Shown piece by piece: positions 1-7,544 of a stretch of 64,000 bases of DNA. The position numbers and the translations under genes are program-made. The notes under the pieces are model-generated. The model worked only from the letters and a program-made list of their open reading frames with translations. It made no database searches and was not told the origin of the DNA. The stretch is from contig NZ_QMHN01000001.1 in NCBI RefSeq assembly GCF_003313385.1, positions 172,036 to 236,035 of the forward strand, read 5' to 3'. The stretch comes from Pedobacter chitinilyticus. GTDB lineage: Bacteria > Bacteroidota > Bacteroidia > Sphingobacteriales > Sphingobacteriaceae. Numbering within the stretch: the stretch's first letter is position 1; the number at the start of each line of letters is the position of its first letter.

Positions 1-304
1 AACAGTTAACCAGTTAAACGATTAAACAAATAACCATTGCTTAAAGAGTTCCTTCGGTACCGAAGTGTCGGTACAGGTACGGTCGAGATGACGAAACAGT
101 TAACCAGTTAAACGATTAAACAAATAACCATTACTTAAAGAGTTCCTTCGCTACCGAAGTGTCGGTACAGGTGCGGTCGAGATGACGAAACAGTTAACCA
201 GTTAAACGATTAAACAAATAACCATTGCTTAAAGAGTTCCTTCGCCACCGAAGTGTCGGTACAGGTGCGGTCGAGATGACGAAACAATTAACCAATTAAA
301 CAAA
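1..304. repeat. 94-bp tandem repeat, three copies plus a partial fourth
   Basis: Three head-to-tail copies start at 1, 95 and 189, and a degenerate partial copy starts at 283. The copies differ at only a few positions. Each contains a short palindrome around TTCGGTACCGAA (changed in copies 2 and 3) and ends in GAGATGACGA. The left end of the window may cut the array. There are no unique spacers between copies, so this is not a CRISPR. No function is apparent. Confidence 0.95.
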
Positions 305-448
305 AACAGCGGTAAAAAGAAACGGGGACTCGGCATACCGCCTTGTCCCCGCCATCTAAATTAACGCTCTCAATAATATAAACACCATTATATCGGTTTT
401 ATTGTACAGCAATTAAAAAACTTATAAAAATATTTTTGCGCTCATAAA

Positions 449-473
449 AAAAGTCCCAACTGGTGGGACTTTT
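449..473 (-). terminator. Rho-independent terminator of the fasciclin gene
   Basis: Ten-base arms (449-458 and 464-473, AAAAGTCCCA against TGGGACTTTT) enclose a 5-base loop. Read on the minus strand, the stem runs into a T-tract. It lies 23 bases past the stop codon of the fasciclin gene. The stretch 305-448 holds nothing else that I recognise. Confidence 0.85.
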
Positions 474-495
474 CTATATAATCAAAAACAAAAAA

Positions 496-1065
496 CTATG
501 GCATCAATACAGCGTCAATCACATGGATGACCCCATTCGATTGGTTCACATCAGCAATGGTTACTTTTGCGTCGTTGCCTTTGGCATCTCTCACATAAAG
601 GTCTTTACCTTTAGTCCAGAAAGTTAGTTTTTCTCCCTGTACGGTAGTCATGGTGGCTTTACCCGCACCTTTAGCTACAGCTGCCCAAATAGATTTAGCG
701 CTGTGTTTGCCTGCAAGTACATGGTAAGTTAAAATTTTAGTCAACATGGCTTTGTTTTCAGGTTTTACCAAAGTTTCAACGGTGCCTTTTGGTAGTTTGT
801 CGAAAGCCGCATTGGTAGGTGCAAGTACCGTAAATGGTCCTTTTGATGATAAGGTTTCTACCAAGCCTGCAGCTTTTACGGCCGCTACCAAAGTGGTATG
901 GTCTTTAGAGTTTACGGCATTTTCTACAATGTTTTTGCTTGGATACATAGGAGCTCCACCAACCATTACTGTTTTTTCTTTACTCATTTGTGCAACCGCT
1001 ACGTTTGCGAACATTACGCTTAAAGAGAATGCAGCTAAGGCGGTAATTTTTGTTAACTTTTTCAT
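496..1065 (-). CDS. Exported fasciclin (FAS1) domain protein
   Basis: A 189-residue protein with a signal peptide (about 1-26, ending AVAQ) and one FAS1 domain (about 45-189). The two conserved family blocks are visible: FTVLAPTNAAF at 78-88 and GVIHVIDAVLMP at the very C-terminus. FAS1 domains mediate adhesion or protein contacts outside the cytoplasm; the ligand cannot be told from sequence. It lies 72 bases downstream of the exported methionine sulfoxide reductase on the same strand, and close to an ECF sigma/anti-sigma pair. FAS1 genes are often found beside RskA-type anti-sigma genes, so control by that sigma factor is a reasonable inference, though no promoter was identified. Confidence 0.93.
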   Translation of the reverse strand: MKKLTKITALAAFSLSVMFANVAVAQMSKEKTVMVGGAPMYPSKNIVENAVNSKDHTTLVAAVKAAGLVETLSSKGPFTVLAPTNAAFDKLPKGTVETLVKPENKAMLTKILTYHVLAGKHSAKSIWAAVAKGAGKATMTTVQGEKLTFWTKGKDLYVRDAKGNDAKVTIADVNQSNGVIHVIDAVLMP

Positions 1066-1137
1066 GATGTTTAATTTTATGATTTAAGATTTTTCTTTTT
1101 ATACCCACACTTACGAAGACCGTTTGTCGTTTGGTTT

Positions 1138-1668
1138 TTATTTGTTAAAGTTTTTTTGTGAAAAGTTTTTATCCGCCTCAAAATCAAGACAAATAGAATT
1201 CATGCAATAACGTTTGCCAGTAGGTTCTGGGCCGTCATCAAATACATGGCCTAAATGGGAATTGCATCGGCCGCACAACACTTCGGTACGTACCATGTTG
1301 TAAGACTTATCTTCTTTATAGATAACGCTTCCTTTACGGTCGGCCTCAAAAAACGAAGGCCAACCACAGGTGCTGGCAAATTTGGCGTCGGAGCGGAATA
1401 ACTTGTTGCCACAAACGGCACAGTAATAAGTTCCTTTGGCATCAAACTCGTTGTACTTTCCCGTAAAGGCTCTTTCTGTAGCGCCCTCTCTGGCTACTGC
1501 ATATAAATCGGAGCTTAAAATTTTTTTCCATTCCTGATTGCTAACCTTCAGTTTGGTTTGATTCGTTCGGGAGTAATATGGATTTTTAGGTGCCGACTGT
1601 GCCGAAGCAGAAGCAACCCCAAGCAAGGCTAATAAAATGCATAGTGGAGTGATGATGATCTTTTTCAT
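1138..1668 (-). CDS. msrB: Exported peptide-methionine (R)-S-oxide reductase MsrB
   Basis: A 176-residue MsrB that reduces methionine-R-sulfoxide in oxidised proteins. A signal peptide (about 1-24, ending ASAQ) points to a periplasmic or envelope site. The structural zinc is held by two CxxC pairs (Cys83/86 and Cys132/135). The catalytic cysteine is in RYCMNS (Cys155), and Cys101 in STCGWPSF is in the usual place of the resolving cysteine. Cys160, in NSICLDF, is extra compared with the common NSAAL sequence. Upstream of, and probably co-transcribed with, the fasciclin gene. Confidence 0.95.
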   Translation of the reverse strand: MKKIIITPLCILLALLGVASASAQSAPKNPYYSRTNQTKLKVSNQEWKKILSSDLYAVAREGATERAFTGKYNEFDAKGTYYCAVCGNKLFRSDAKFASTCGWPSFFEADRKGSVIYKEDKSYNMVRTEVLCGRCNSHLGHVFDDGPEPTGKRYCMNSICLDFEADKNFSQKNFNK

Positions 1669-1723
1669 ATCCTGTGTGATTTTTTAAGGTATTTACGAAA
1701 AGGCACTTTATAAAGATTTTTAA

Positions 1724-1756
1724 TTTGATAGACTTTCAATTATTTTTCTATTTTTG
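1724..1756 (+). promoter_or_regulatory. Bacteroidota-type promoter of the sigma/anti-sigma operon
   Basis: TTTG at 1724-1727 and TATTTTTG (matching TAnnTTTG) at 1749-1756, 21 bases apart. Transcription would begin near 1762, leaving a leader of about 12 bases before the TTG start at 1774. That supports the chosen start. Confidence 0.6.
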
Positions 1757-1773
1757 TTAAAAGCACTTAACGT

Positions 1774-2325
1774 TTGAACCATCAAATCAAATTATCCGAA
1801 CAAGAAATCATCTCGCTGTTATTGCAGCAAGATGAAAAGGGCTTTAATTATCTATATGATCATTATGCTGCGGCGATTTATGGGATCATTACCAGGGTGG
1901 TGAACGAAAAGGAGTATGCAGACGAAATTATACAAGATGTTTTTGTGAAAATTTGGAAAAACATCAAACAATTTGATCCTGAAAAAGGGCGTTTGTATAC
2001 ATGGATGATCAATTTAGCTAGAAATACGGCCATTGATTATATCAGATCCAAAGGTTTTCAGAACGAACAAAAAAACCAAAGTATTCCAGAATCCGTAAAT
2101 GATAGCGAACAGTATGCAACTACTTCAAATGTTGACTATATCGGAATGAAGGAAGTGCTATTGCAATTAAAACAAGAATGGCGAGAATTGATAGAACTGG
2201 CCTATTATAAAGGATATACACAACAAGAGATTGCCGAAAGGTTGGATATTCCCATAGGAACGGTGAAGACACGAACGAGAAACGCATTGATTGAGCTAAA
2301 AAGTTTGTTAAAAGATTACAGGTAA
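1774..2325 (+). CDS. ECF (sigma-70 family) RNA polymerase sigma factor
   Basis: A 183-residue ECF sigma factor. Region 2 (about 24-92) binds core polymerase and the -10 element, with the typical DEIIQDVFVKIWKN helix. Region 4 (about 125-178) carries the helix-turn-helix YTQQEIAERLDIPIGTVKTR that reads the -35. The start is TTG: no in-frame ATG precedes region 2, and the short leader from the predicted promoter fits. The anti-sigma gene follows after a single base past the stop codon, so the two are translationally coupled. Targets are unknown; the fasciclin and msrB genes upstream are candidates. Confidence 0.93.
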   Translation: MNHQIKLSEQEIISLLLQQDEKGFNYLYDHYAAAIYGIITRVVNEKEYADEIIQDVFVKIWKNIKQFDPEKGRLYTWMINLARNTAIDYIRSKGFQNEQKNQSIPESVNDSEQYATTSNVDYIGMKEVLLQLKQEWRELIELAYYKGYTQQEIAERLDIPIGTVKTRTRNALIELKSLLKDYR

Positions 2326-2326
2326 A

Positions 2327-3139
2327 TTGGATATTAAAGAATACATATCGTCTGGCATTATTGAAGCCTACGTGATGGGCTTAGCTTCTGAGGAGGAAAT
2401 ACGCATTTTGGACTGTGTCCAAAAGAACAATCCAGAGGTTAAGCAGGCTATCTTAGACGCACAAAATACTTTAGAGGATTTTGCGTCTCAGCAAGCTATT
2501 GCCCCACCGCCAGCGTTAAAGTCGGCGATATGGGCCAAGATTTCCGAAGAAAGCCAACCAGAAAATTTGGTGGAAGAAGTTCCTGTAAAACCAATGGAGG
2601 CACCTCTTTACCCATCAAGTATAGAACCTAACAAAGTTCCATTAAAATGGTTTGCCATTGCTGCAAGTATTTTATTGGTGGCTAGTGTGGCTTTGAATTT
2701 ATACCTTAATAGCAACCAAAATAACTTTAAAAATGAATTGGCGAGCTTAAAGGCTGCTCAAAAAGAGAATGCACTTGCCTATCAGAATTTGAAAAGTAAA
2801 TGGGATTTGGTTACTAATCCTACCGTGAAAGCCATTCCGTTGCTTGGCGTAGAAAAACATCCTGACATGAAAGCAATGGTGTACTTTGAGCAAAACTCTA
2901 AAGAGGTTTACTTGGCTTTGGATAATTTACCCCTAGCACCAAAAGATCAGCAATATCAGTTATGGGCCATTGTAGATGGCAAACCTGTCAGTTTAGGAAT
3001 GTTTGATCAAGATGCAGAAGCCGCAGTGCAAAAAATGATTTCTGTAACCTCGGCACAAGCTTTTGCCATTACTTTAGAAAAGAGAGGCGGCAGCCCAACA
3101 CCAACCATGGAGAACATGTACGTGATGGGGAAAGTGTAG
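2327..3139 (+). CDS. RskA-type membrane anti-sigma factor
   Basis: A 270-residue protein with a cytoplasmic N-terminal domain (1-105), one membrane helix (about 106-127) and a periplasmic C-terminal domain (128-270) of the RskA type, recognisable from QYQLWAIVDGKPVSLG and FAITLEKRGGSPTPT. It should hold the neighbouring ECF sigma factor inactive until a periplasmic signal arrives. The N-terminus lacks the His-x3-Cys-x2-Cys zinc motif of ZAS domains. It starts with TTG one base after the sigma stop codon, so both genes of this operon use the rare TTG start. Confidence 0.88.
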   Translation: MDIKEYISSGIIEAYVMGLASEEEIRILDCVQKNNPEVKQAILDAQNTLEDFASQQAIAPPPALKSAIWAKISEESQPENLVEEVPVKPMEAPLYPSSIEPNKVPLKWFAIAASILLVASVALNLYLNSNQNNFKNELASLKAAQKENALAYQNLKSKWDLVTNPTVKAIPLLGVEKHPDMKAMVYFEQNSKEVYLALDNLPLAPKDQQYQLWAIVDGKPVSLGMFDQDAEAAVQKMISVTSAQAFAITLEKRGGSPTPTMENMYVMGKV

Positions 3140-3260
3140 GCACTATCTTTAAGTAACGTGTTTTGGACCTTAAATTTGCTCTAACAGACCCTGAAATAAA
3201 TTTATTACGTAGCTTTCCGCTTCGCTACAGGTCAGGGTGACGCTAAATGGGCGTTTCGTC

Positions 3261-3290
3261 ATGCTGTCCCGAACATTCGGGATCAGCATC
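3261..3290. repeat. Dispersed palindromic (REP-like) element
   Basis: An imperfect hairpin, ATGCTGTCCCGAA against TTCGGGATCAGCAT, with one unpaired base. It shares its CCCGA/TCGGG core with the element at 13251-13311 and is typical of the small palindromes scattered in such genomes. Confidence 0.7.
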
Positions 3291-3323
3291 AGTATTAAGA
3301 GTGTTATAATCAATTTGCACCTG

Positions 3324-3350
3324 TGTTTGGTGTTGTCACCAAACATTTTT
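3324..3350 (+). terminator. Rho-independent terminator downstream of the anti-sigma gene
   Basis: A perfect 9-bp stem (TGTTTGGTG / CACCAAACA) with a 4-base loop, followed by five T. It lies about 185 bases after the anti-sigma stop and is the first good terminator on that strand. Confidence 0.75.
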
Positions 3351-3391
3351 CAGCTTAATATTCATAGGCATCCTTTTCTGTTAAAATGAGT

Positions 3392-3618
3392 TGACTATGT
3401 GCCTATGTGGTTCATATAAGTTACTAGAAAATATAACCACATAGACACATAGGGTATTGTTTAAAACTATTGCATCTGTGGTTGACGTAATACCAATCCA
3501 CTTTGCAGCTGTACAACTAATAAACCCAATGGTATTAAATGACTATGTGCCTATGTGGTTCATTTAGGTTGCTAAAAAATATAACCACATAGACACAAAG
3601 GGTATTGTTTAAAACTAT
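3392..3618. repeat. Two copies of a 79-bp palindrome-bearing repeat
   Basis: Copies at 3392-3470 and 3540-3618 are nearly identical. Each begins with CTATGTGCCTATGTGGTT and carries its near-perfect reverse complement (AACCACATAGACACA...) about 20 bases later, so each can fold as a hairpin. The same core appears at 46141-46176 and 46320-46355. The rest of 3140-3629 holds the REP-like element, the terminator and no recognisable gene. Confidence 0.85.
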
Positions 3619-3629
3619 ACCGATCACCC

Positions 3630-4658
3630 CTAAAGCGAGTTTCTTAAAATCACCTTGGCAGGATCACGCATTTTAACCACTTCCTTTTTCAAGATCGCTT
3701 TGGCTGCTTCTTCGCCCATTTTATTAAAATCGGTACTGATTACGGTAATGCCATCTTCTAAAACTTCCTTCACGGCAGTATCGTTATACGAAAGCAAACC
3801 AATGTCTTTGCCTAGTTTCCAGCCTTTTTTGCGAGCGATCTTAATCAGCGTCACATCATCCTGATCGTAACGACTAAAAGTGATATAAGCATCACCTTTT
3901 TTCGCAAATGCATCCTCAATGGTGTTGACGATGGTATGCTTTTTCGAGTTAAGTTTAGAGAACAATTCAAAACCAGCAATCACTTCCTTGGCGTGGAAAG
4001 CTTCCAGCGGAGCAACCAGTACCAACCTCGAATATTTTTCAAGCTGCGGAAGCAATTCAGTAAGAGATTCCTGAATGTCGGTTTTATAGTCCTGGTAAAT
4101 GCAGGTGTAGTCGCCATCCAATTTTTTCTCCTGATAATCAATGATGATTCTTTTTTGAGGCGGAATGCGGTTTAAAACTTCCGTGGTGTTGCCATGCAAA
4201 AAAGTAGTGATTACAAAGTGGGTGTAATTAGGAAGATTTTCGTCGACCAATTTCTCAAAAACCTTGAAGTTGTGGTGATGAAAATAAACGTCAACATCAG
4301 CTTTATCCTTAATGGTTTCTAAAAAGGAATGATAGATCCGATCCCTCAAAACGTTCATCTTATCAAGAATTAAACAGATGCGATAAGGATGGTACTGTTT
4401 TTTCTTTTTTACATAATACCCTTTTCGATATTCAGCCTCAATAATCCCTTTTTCCAAAAGGTAGTTCAAACCTTTTAAGGCAGTTTCCTTGCTGATTTTC
4501 AGTTGCTCGGTCAATTGATTTAATGAAGGCAAGCGATCATTAATTTTCAATTTGTTGGTTTCGATCAGATGATTAATATGCTCAGCAAGCTGAAGATACT
4601 TCATTCTGTGTGTAGAAACATTCTGGTTAGCCTCTGCTGTCTTTTTAGTCTGGTCCAC
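3630..4658 (-). CDS. GntR/LacI-hybrid transcriptional regulator of the polysaccharide locus
   Basis: A 342-residue regulator. Residues about 20-85 form a GntR winged helix-turn-helix (RLPSLNQLTEQLKISKETAL, then the wing YRKGYYV). Residues 90-342 resemble a periplasmic-binding-protein-like sugar sensor of the LacI type, as in the architecture of B. subtilis AraR. It is divergent from the GH3-SusC-SusD operon. A cluster of ANACC pentamers lies at its own start region and similar clusters lie at four other promoter regions of the locus, so it is the best candidate for an autoregulated, sugar-released repressor. The effector cannot be told from sequence. Confidence 0.9.
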   Translation of the reverse strand: MDQTKKTAEANQNVSTHRMKYLQLAEHINHLIETNKLKINDRLPSLNQLTEQLKISKETALKGLNYLLEKGIIEAEYRKGYYVKKKKQYHPYRICLILDKMNVLRDRIYHSFLETIKDKADVDVYFHHHNFKVFEKLVDENLPNYTHFVITTFLHGNTTEVLNRIPPQKRIIIDYQEKKLDGDYTCIYQDYKTDIQESLTELLPQLEKYSRLVLVAPLEAFHAKEVIAGFELFSKLNSKKHTIVNTIEDAFAKKGDAYITFSRYDQDDVTLIKIARKKGWKLGKDIGLLSYNDTAVKEVLEDGITVISTDFNKMGEEAAKAILKKEVVKMRDPAKVILRNSL

Positions 4659-4710
4659 TGTTTTAGGTTTTTCAATGCAAAGCTAATGGATATTTCTGAA
4701 AAAAAAGTCC

Positions 4711-4725
4711 ATACCATACCAAACT
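4711..4725. promoter_or_regulatory. Putative operator (three ANACC pentamers) at the regulator gene
   Basis: ATACC-ATACC-AAACT lies 53 bases upstream of the regulator start. It overlaps a weak minus-strand -7 element (TTAGTTTG, 4727-4720; a TTG at 4747-4745 could be the -33). This position would suit autoregulation. Confidence 0.5.
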
Positions 4726-4792
4726 AATTATAAACTACCTACAGCAATGTTTTACCGCAAATTTTAGGTTCGAAAGCAAAAAAAATAAAATG

Positions 4793-4822
4793 TTTGATAA
4801 TTAAGAATATTTTATACTTTTG
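4793..4822 (+). promoter_or_regulatory. Promoter of the GH3-SusC-SusD operon
   Basis: TTTG at 4793-4796, an 18-base spacer and TACTTTTG at 4815-4822 match the Bacteroidota housekeeping promoter. The leader would be about 140 bases. Within 4659-4970 I see only this promoter, the two operator-like sites and the untranslated leader. Confidence 0.75.
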
Positions 4823-4833
4823 TTTAACAAATT

Positions 4834-4853
4834 AAACCAAACCAAACCAAACC
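4834..4853 (+). promoter_or_regulatory. Putative operator: four AAACC pentamers
   Basis: Four perfect tandem AAACC units followed by AG, beginning 12 bases after the -7 element. A protein bound here would cover the transcription start. The same array, at the same 12-base spacing, occurs at 23998-24017. Confidence 0.65.
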
Positions 4854-4970
4854 AGTTGCCCCGACTGAATGTAACCAAGTATAATGATTAAGCCATGATG
4901 CTGCCAGTGTACCAAATGGTGCTGTCAGCGATAGTAAGATCACTATAAATAATATAAATTACTTATATCA

Positions 4971-7478
4971 ATGACTAGATCGATTTCTTTTAAGCGCATA
5001 TCCCTGTTCTTTTTCGCAATTTGCTGTTCTACGCATACCTATGCACAAGTGTATGCCAATGCTAAGGCTCCTGTAGAAGATCGAGTGAAAGCCATTTTGG
5101 CCCAAATGACGCTGGAAGAAAAACTAGATTACATTGGCGGATACAAAGGTTTTTACATTAGACCTATCCAGCGATTGGGTTTGCCAGAAATTAAACTTAC
5201 CGATGGCCCAGTAGGTACGCACAAAGACGGAAGGGCAGTAGCCTATCCAGCCAGCATTTTATCGGCAGCTACTTGGGACACCCAATTGATCACCAGATTA
5301 GGCAAGGAATTGGGCAGAGACTCAAAAGCACGTGGGGTACACATCTTGCTTGCCCCTGGGGTAAACATTGTGAGGGCACCGATGAGCGGAAGGAACTTCG
5401 AATATTTTAGTGAAGATCCCTTCCTAAATTCGAGAATAGGGGTAAGCTACATACAAGGGCTCCAAGGAGAAAACGTAGTGGCTACCGTAAAACACTATGC
5501 GGCCAATAACCAGGAGTGGGACCGTAACAATGTAAGTTCAGATATTGACGAACGTACCCTTCACGAGATTTATTTCCCTGCTTTTAAAGCCGCAGTTCAA
5601 GAAGCAAAAGCTGGATCGGTAATGAACAGCTACAATTTGGTAAATGGCGTTCATGCTACCCAAAGTGGCTATTTGAATAATGAAATTTTAAAAGGACTTT
5701 GGGGTTTTGATGGTTTTGTGATGTCTGACTGGTCGTCTACCTATAACGGGGTGGAAGCTGCCAAAGGTGGTTTAGACTTGGAAATGCCCAGAGCAGTGCG
5801 AATGAATAAAAAAGACCTTGATTTGGCCATTAAAAATGGTGTGCTGAATGAAGAAGTGATTAATGATAAGGTGAGAAGGATTTTGCGCATCATTTTCAGA
5901 TTTGGTTTTTACGATAAACCTCAATTGGATACTACTATCCCGAAAGATAATCCTGATGGTGCAAAAGCAGCCCTTGATTTGGCGAGAGGTGGTATCGTGC
6001 TATTAAAGAATACGAAACAAGTATTGCCTTTAGCTACAAATATTAAAACCCTAGCGGTTATTGGTCCCAATGCCGATGCTTATGTGTCAGGTGGTGGTAG
6101 TTCTTATACTTTTCCATTTCATTCTGTTTCAGTGCTTAAGGGCATCCAAGAATATTCAAAAGACATTAAAATTATTCCATCTACGGGTTTGCCTGTACTT
6201 TCTGATCAGGTGGCCAAATCGGTGTTTTACCACAACTCAGGTGCGCCAATCCGTGGCTTAAAGGCAGAATATTTCAACAACACCAAATTGTCTGGAACGC
6301 CTTTTAAAACAACTGTAGATACCATTGTGAGTATCAATAATGGCTGGCACATTGCTGCGGAAAACAGGGGATTCCCTTTCGATCACTGCTCTATGCGCTG
6401 GACAGGTTTTGTGAAGCCAGAAAAGAGTGGAAAATATAAATTTACTGTGAAAGGTTTTGATGGTTTTAGATTGGAAGTAGGAAACGAGAAAGTGATTGAC
6501 CTTTGGAAAGACCAAGGCATTACCACTAAAAGTGTAAGCTTGCAACTTGAGGCGGGTAAAGAATATGCCGTGAAACTAGAATATTATGCGGGTCCGCATC
6601 CAGTAGACATTAATTTTGCTTGGGCTCCAGATGTGTTAGATTTCTCGGAAGCCGTTAATGCTGCGAAAAGTGCCGATGCTACCATTGTTTGTGTGGGTTT
6701 TAATGAAAGCAGCGAGCGTGAGGGAAATGACCGTCCGTTTGAATTGCCTGATTACCAAGATAGCTTGATCAATGTGATTGCGGGTCTTAACCCTAAAACC
6801 ATTGTAGTTTTAAATGCAGGTGGCAATGTAGATATGCAAAAATGGATTGCTAAAGTACCAGGTTTATTATATGCTTGGTATCCTGGACAAGAGGGCGGAA
6901 CGGCCATTGCCGAAATCCTTTTTGGAAAAACCAACCCAAGTGGTAAACTTCCGATTAGTTTTGAGAAAAAATGGGAAGATAACCCTGCTTTTAACTATTA
7001 TTACGACGAGGCTAATAGCAAAAAGGTGAGTTATAAAGAAGGCATATTTATGGGCTATCGTTATTACGACTCAAAACATGTAAGCCCGCAGTTCCCTTTT
7101 GGTTTTGGCTTGTCGTACACCTCTTTTAAATACAGTGACCCGAAAGTTACGGTAAGTAGCAAAGGTAAATCGCCTCAAGCTACGGTGAGCTTTAAGCTTA
7201 GCAATACAGGAAATAGCGATGGTGCCGAAGTGGCACAACTTTATGTGAGAGATGTGGTAAGTCCAGTGCCACGTGCTTTTAAAGAACTTAAAGGCTTTTC
7301 GAAGGTATTTTTGAAAAAAGGCGAAACAAAAACCATTACCATTAAACTGGATGAATCGGCTTTTGCTTACTACAAAACCAAGCTTAAAAAATTTGGATAT
7401 GATCCAGGTGCATTTGAAATCCTAATTGGGTCATCTTCCGCAAATATTCATTTAAAGAAAACGATCATTTTAAAATAA
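4971..7478 (+). CDS. Glycoside hydrolase family 3 with PA14 domain
   Basis: An 835-residue exported beta-glycosidase (signal peptide about 1-26). The N-terminal GH3 barrel carries the KH motif (Lys174-His175) and the nucleophile Asp253 in FVMSDWSS. A PA14 domain (about 427-553) is inserted in the second GH3 domain and usually shapes the active-site entrance. The likely acid/base region is NESSEREGNDR (577-587), and a fibronectin-III-like domain closes the protein (about 720-820). GH3 enzymes release terminal beta-linked glucose or xylose; the sugar is not determinable here. First gene of the operon, with SusC 66 bases downstream and a small GCCTT/AAGGC hairpin between them. Confidence 0.95.
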   Translation: MTRSISFKRISLFFFAICCSTHTYAQVYANAKAPVEDRVKAILAQMTLEEKLDYIGGYKGFYIRPIQRLGLPEIKLTDGPVGTHKDGRAVAYPASILSAATWDTQLITRLGKELGRDSKARGVHILLAPGVNIVRAPMSGRNFEYFSEDPFLNSRIGVSYIQGLQGENVVATVKHYAANNQEWDRNNVSSDIDERTLHEIYFPAFKAAVQEAKAGSVMNSYNLVNGVHATQSGYLNNEILKGLWGFDGFVMSDWSSTYNGVEAAKGGLDLEMPRAVRMNKKDLDLAIKNGVLNEEVINDKVRRILRIIFRFGFYDKPQLDTTIPKDNPDGAKAALDLARGGIVLLKNTKQVLPLATNIKTLAVIGPNADAYVSGGGSSYTFPFHSVSVLKGIQEYSKDIKIIPSTGLPVLSDQVAKSVFYHNSGAPIRGLKAEYFNNTKLSGTPFKTTVDTIVSINNGWHIAAENRGFPFDHCSMRWTGFVKPEKSGKYKFTVKGFDGFRLEVGNEKVIDLWKDQGITTKSVSLQLEAGKEYAVKLEYYAGPHPVDINFAWAPDVLDFSEAVNAAKSADATIVCVGFNESSEREGNDRPFELPDYQDSLINVIAGLNPKTIVVLNAGGNVDMQKWIAKVPGLLYAWYPGQEGGTAIAEILFGKTNPSGKLPISFEKKWEDNPAFNYYYDEANSKKVSYKEGIFMGYRYYDSKHVSPQFPFGFGLSYTSFKYSDPKVTVSSKGKSPQATVSFKLSNTGNSDGAEVAQLYVRDVVSPVPRAFKELKGFSKVFLKKGETKTITIKLDESAFAYYKTKLKKFGYDPGAFEILIGSSSANIHLKKTIILK

Positions 7479-7544
7479 ACCGCCTTATTAAACAAGGCAA
7501 GGCAAGATTTTTAACCAAATATGTTGTACTAACCAAATTATGTA

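Noticed and set aside
1..304. Tandem repeat as a CRISPR array
   Set aside because: The 94-bp units are directly joined, with no spacers.
746..1087. Plus-strand open frame across the fasciclin gene
   Set aside because: It is antisense to a clear FAS1 gene and has no family features.
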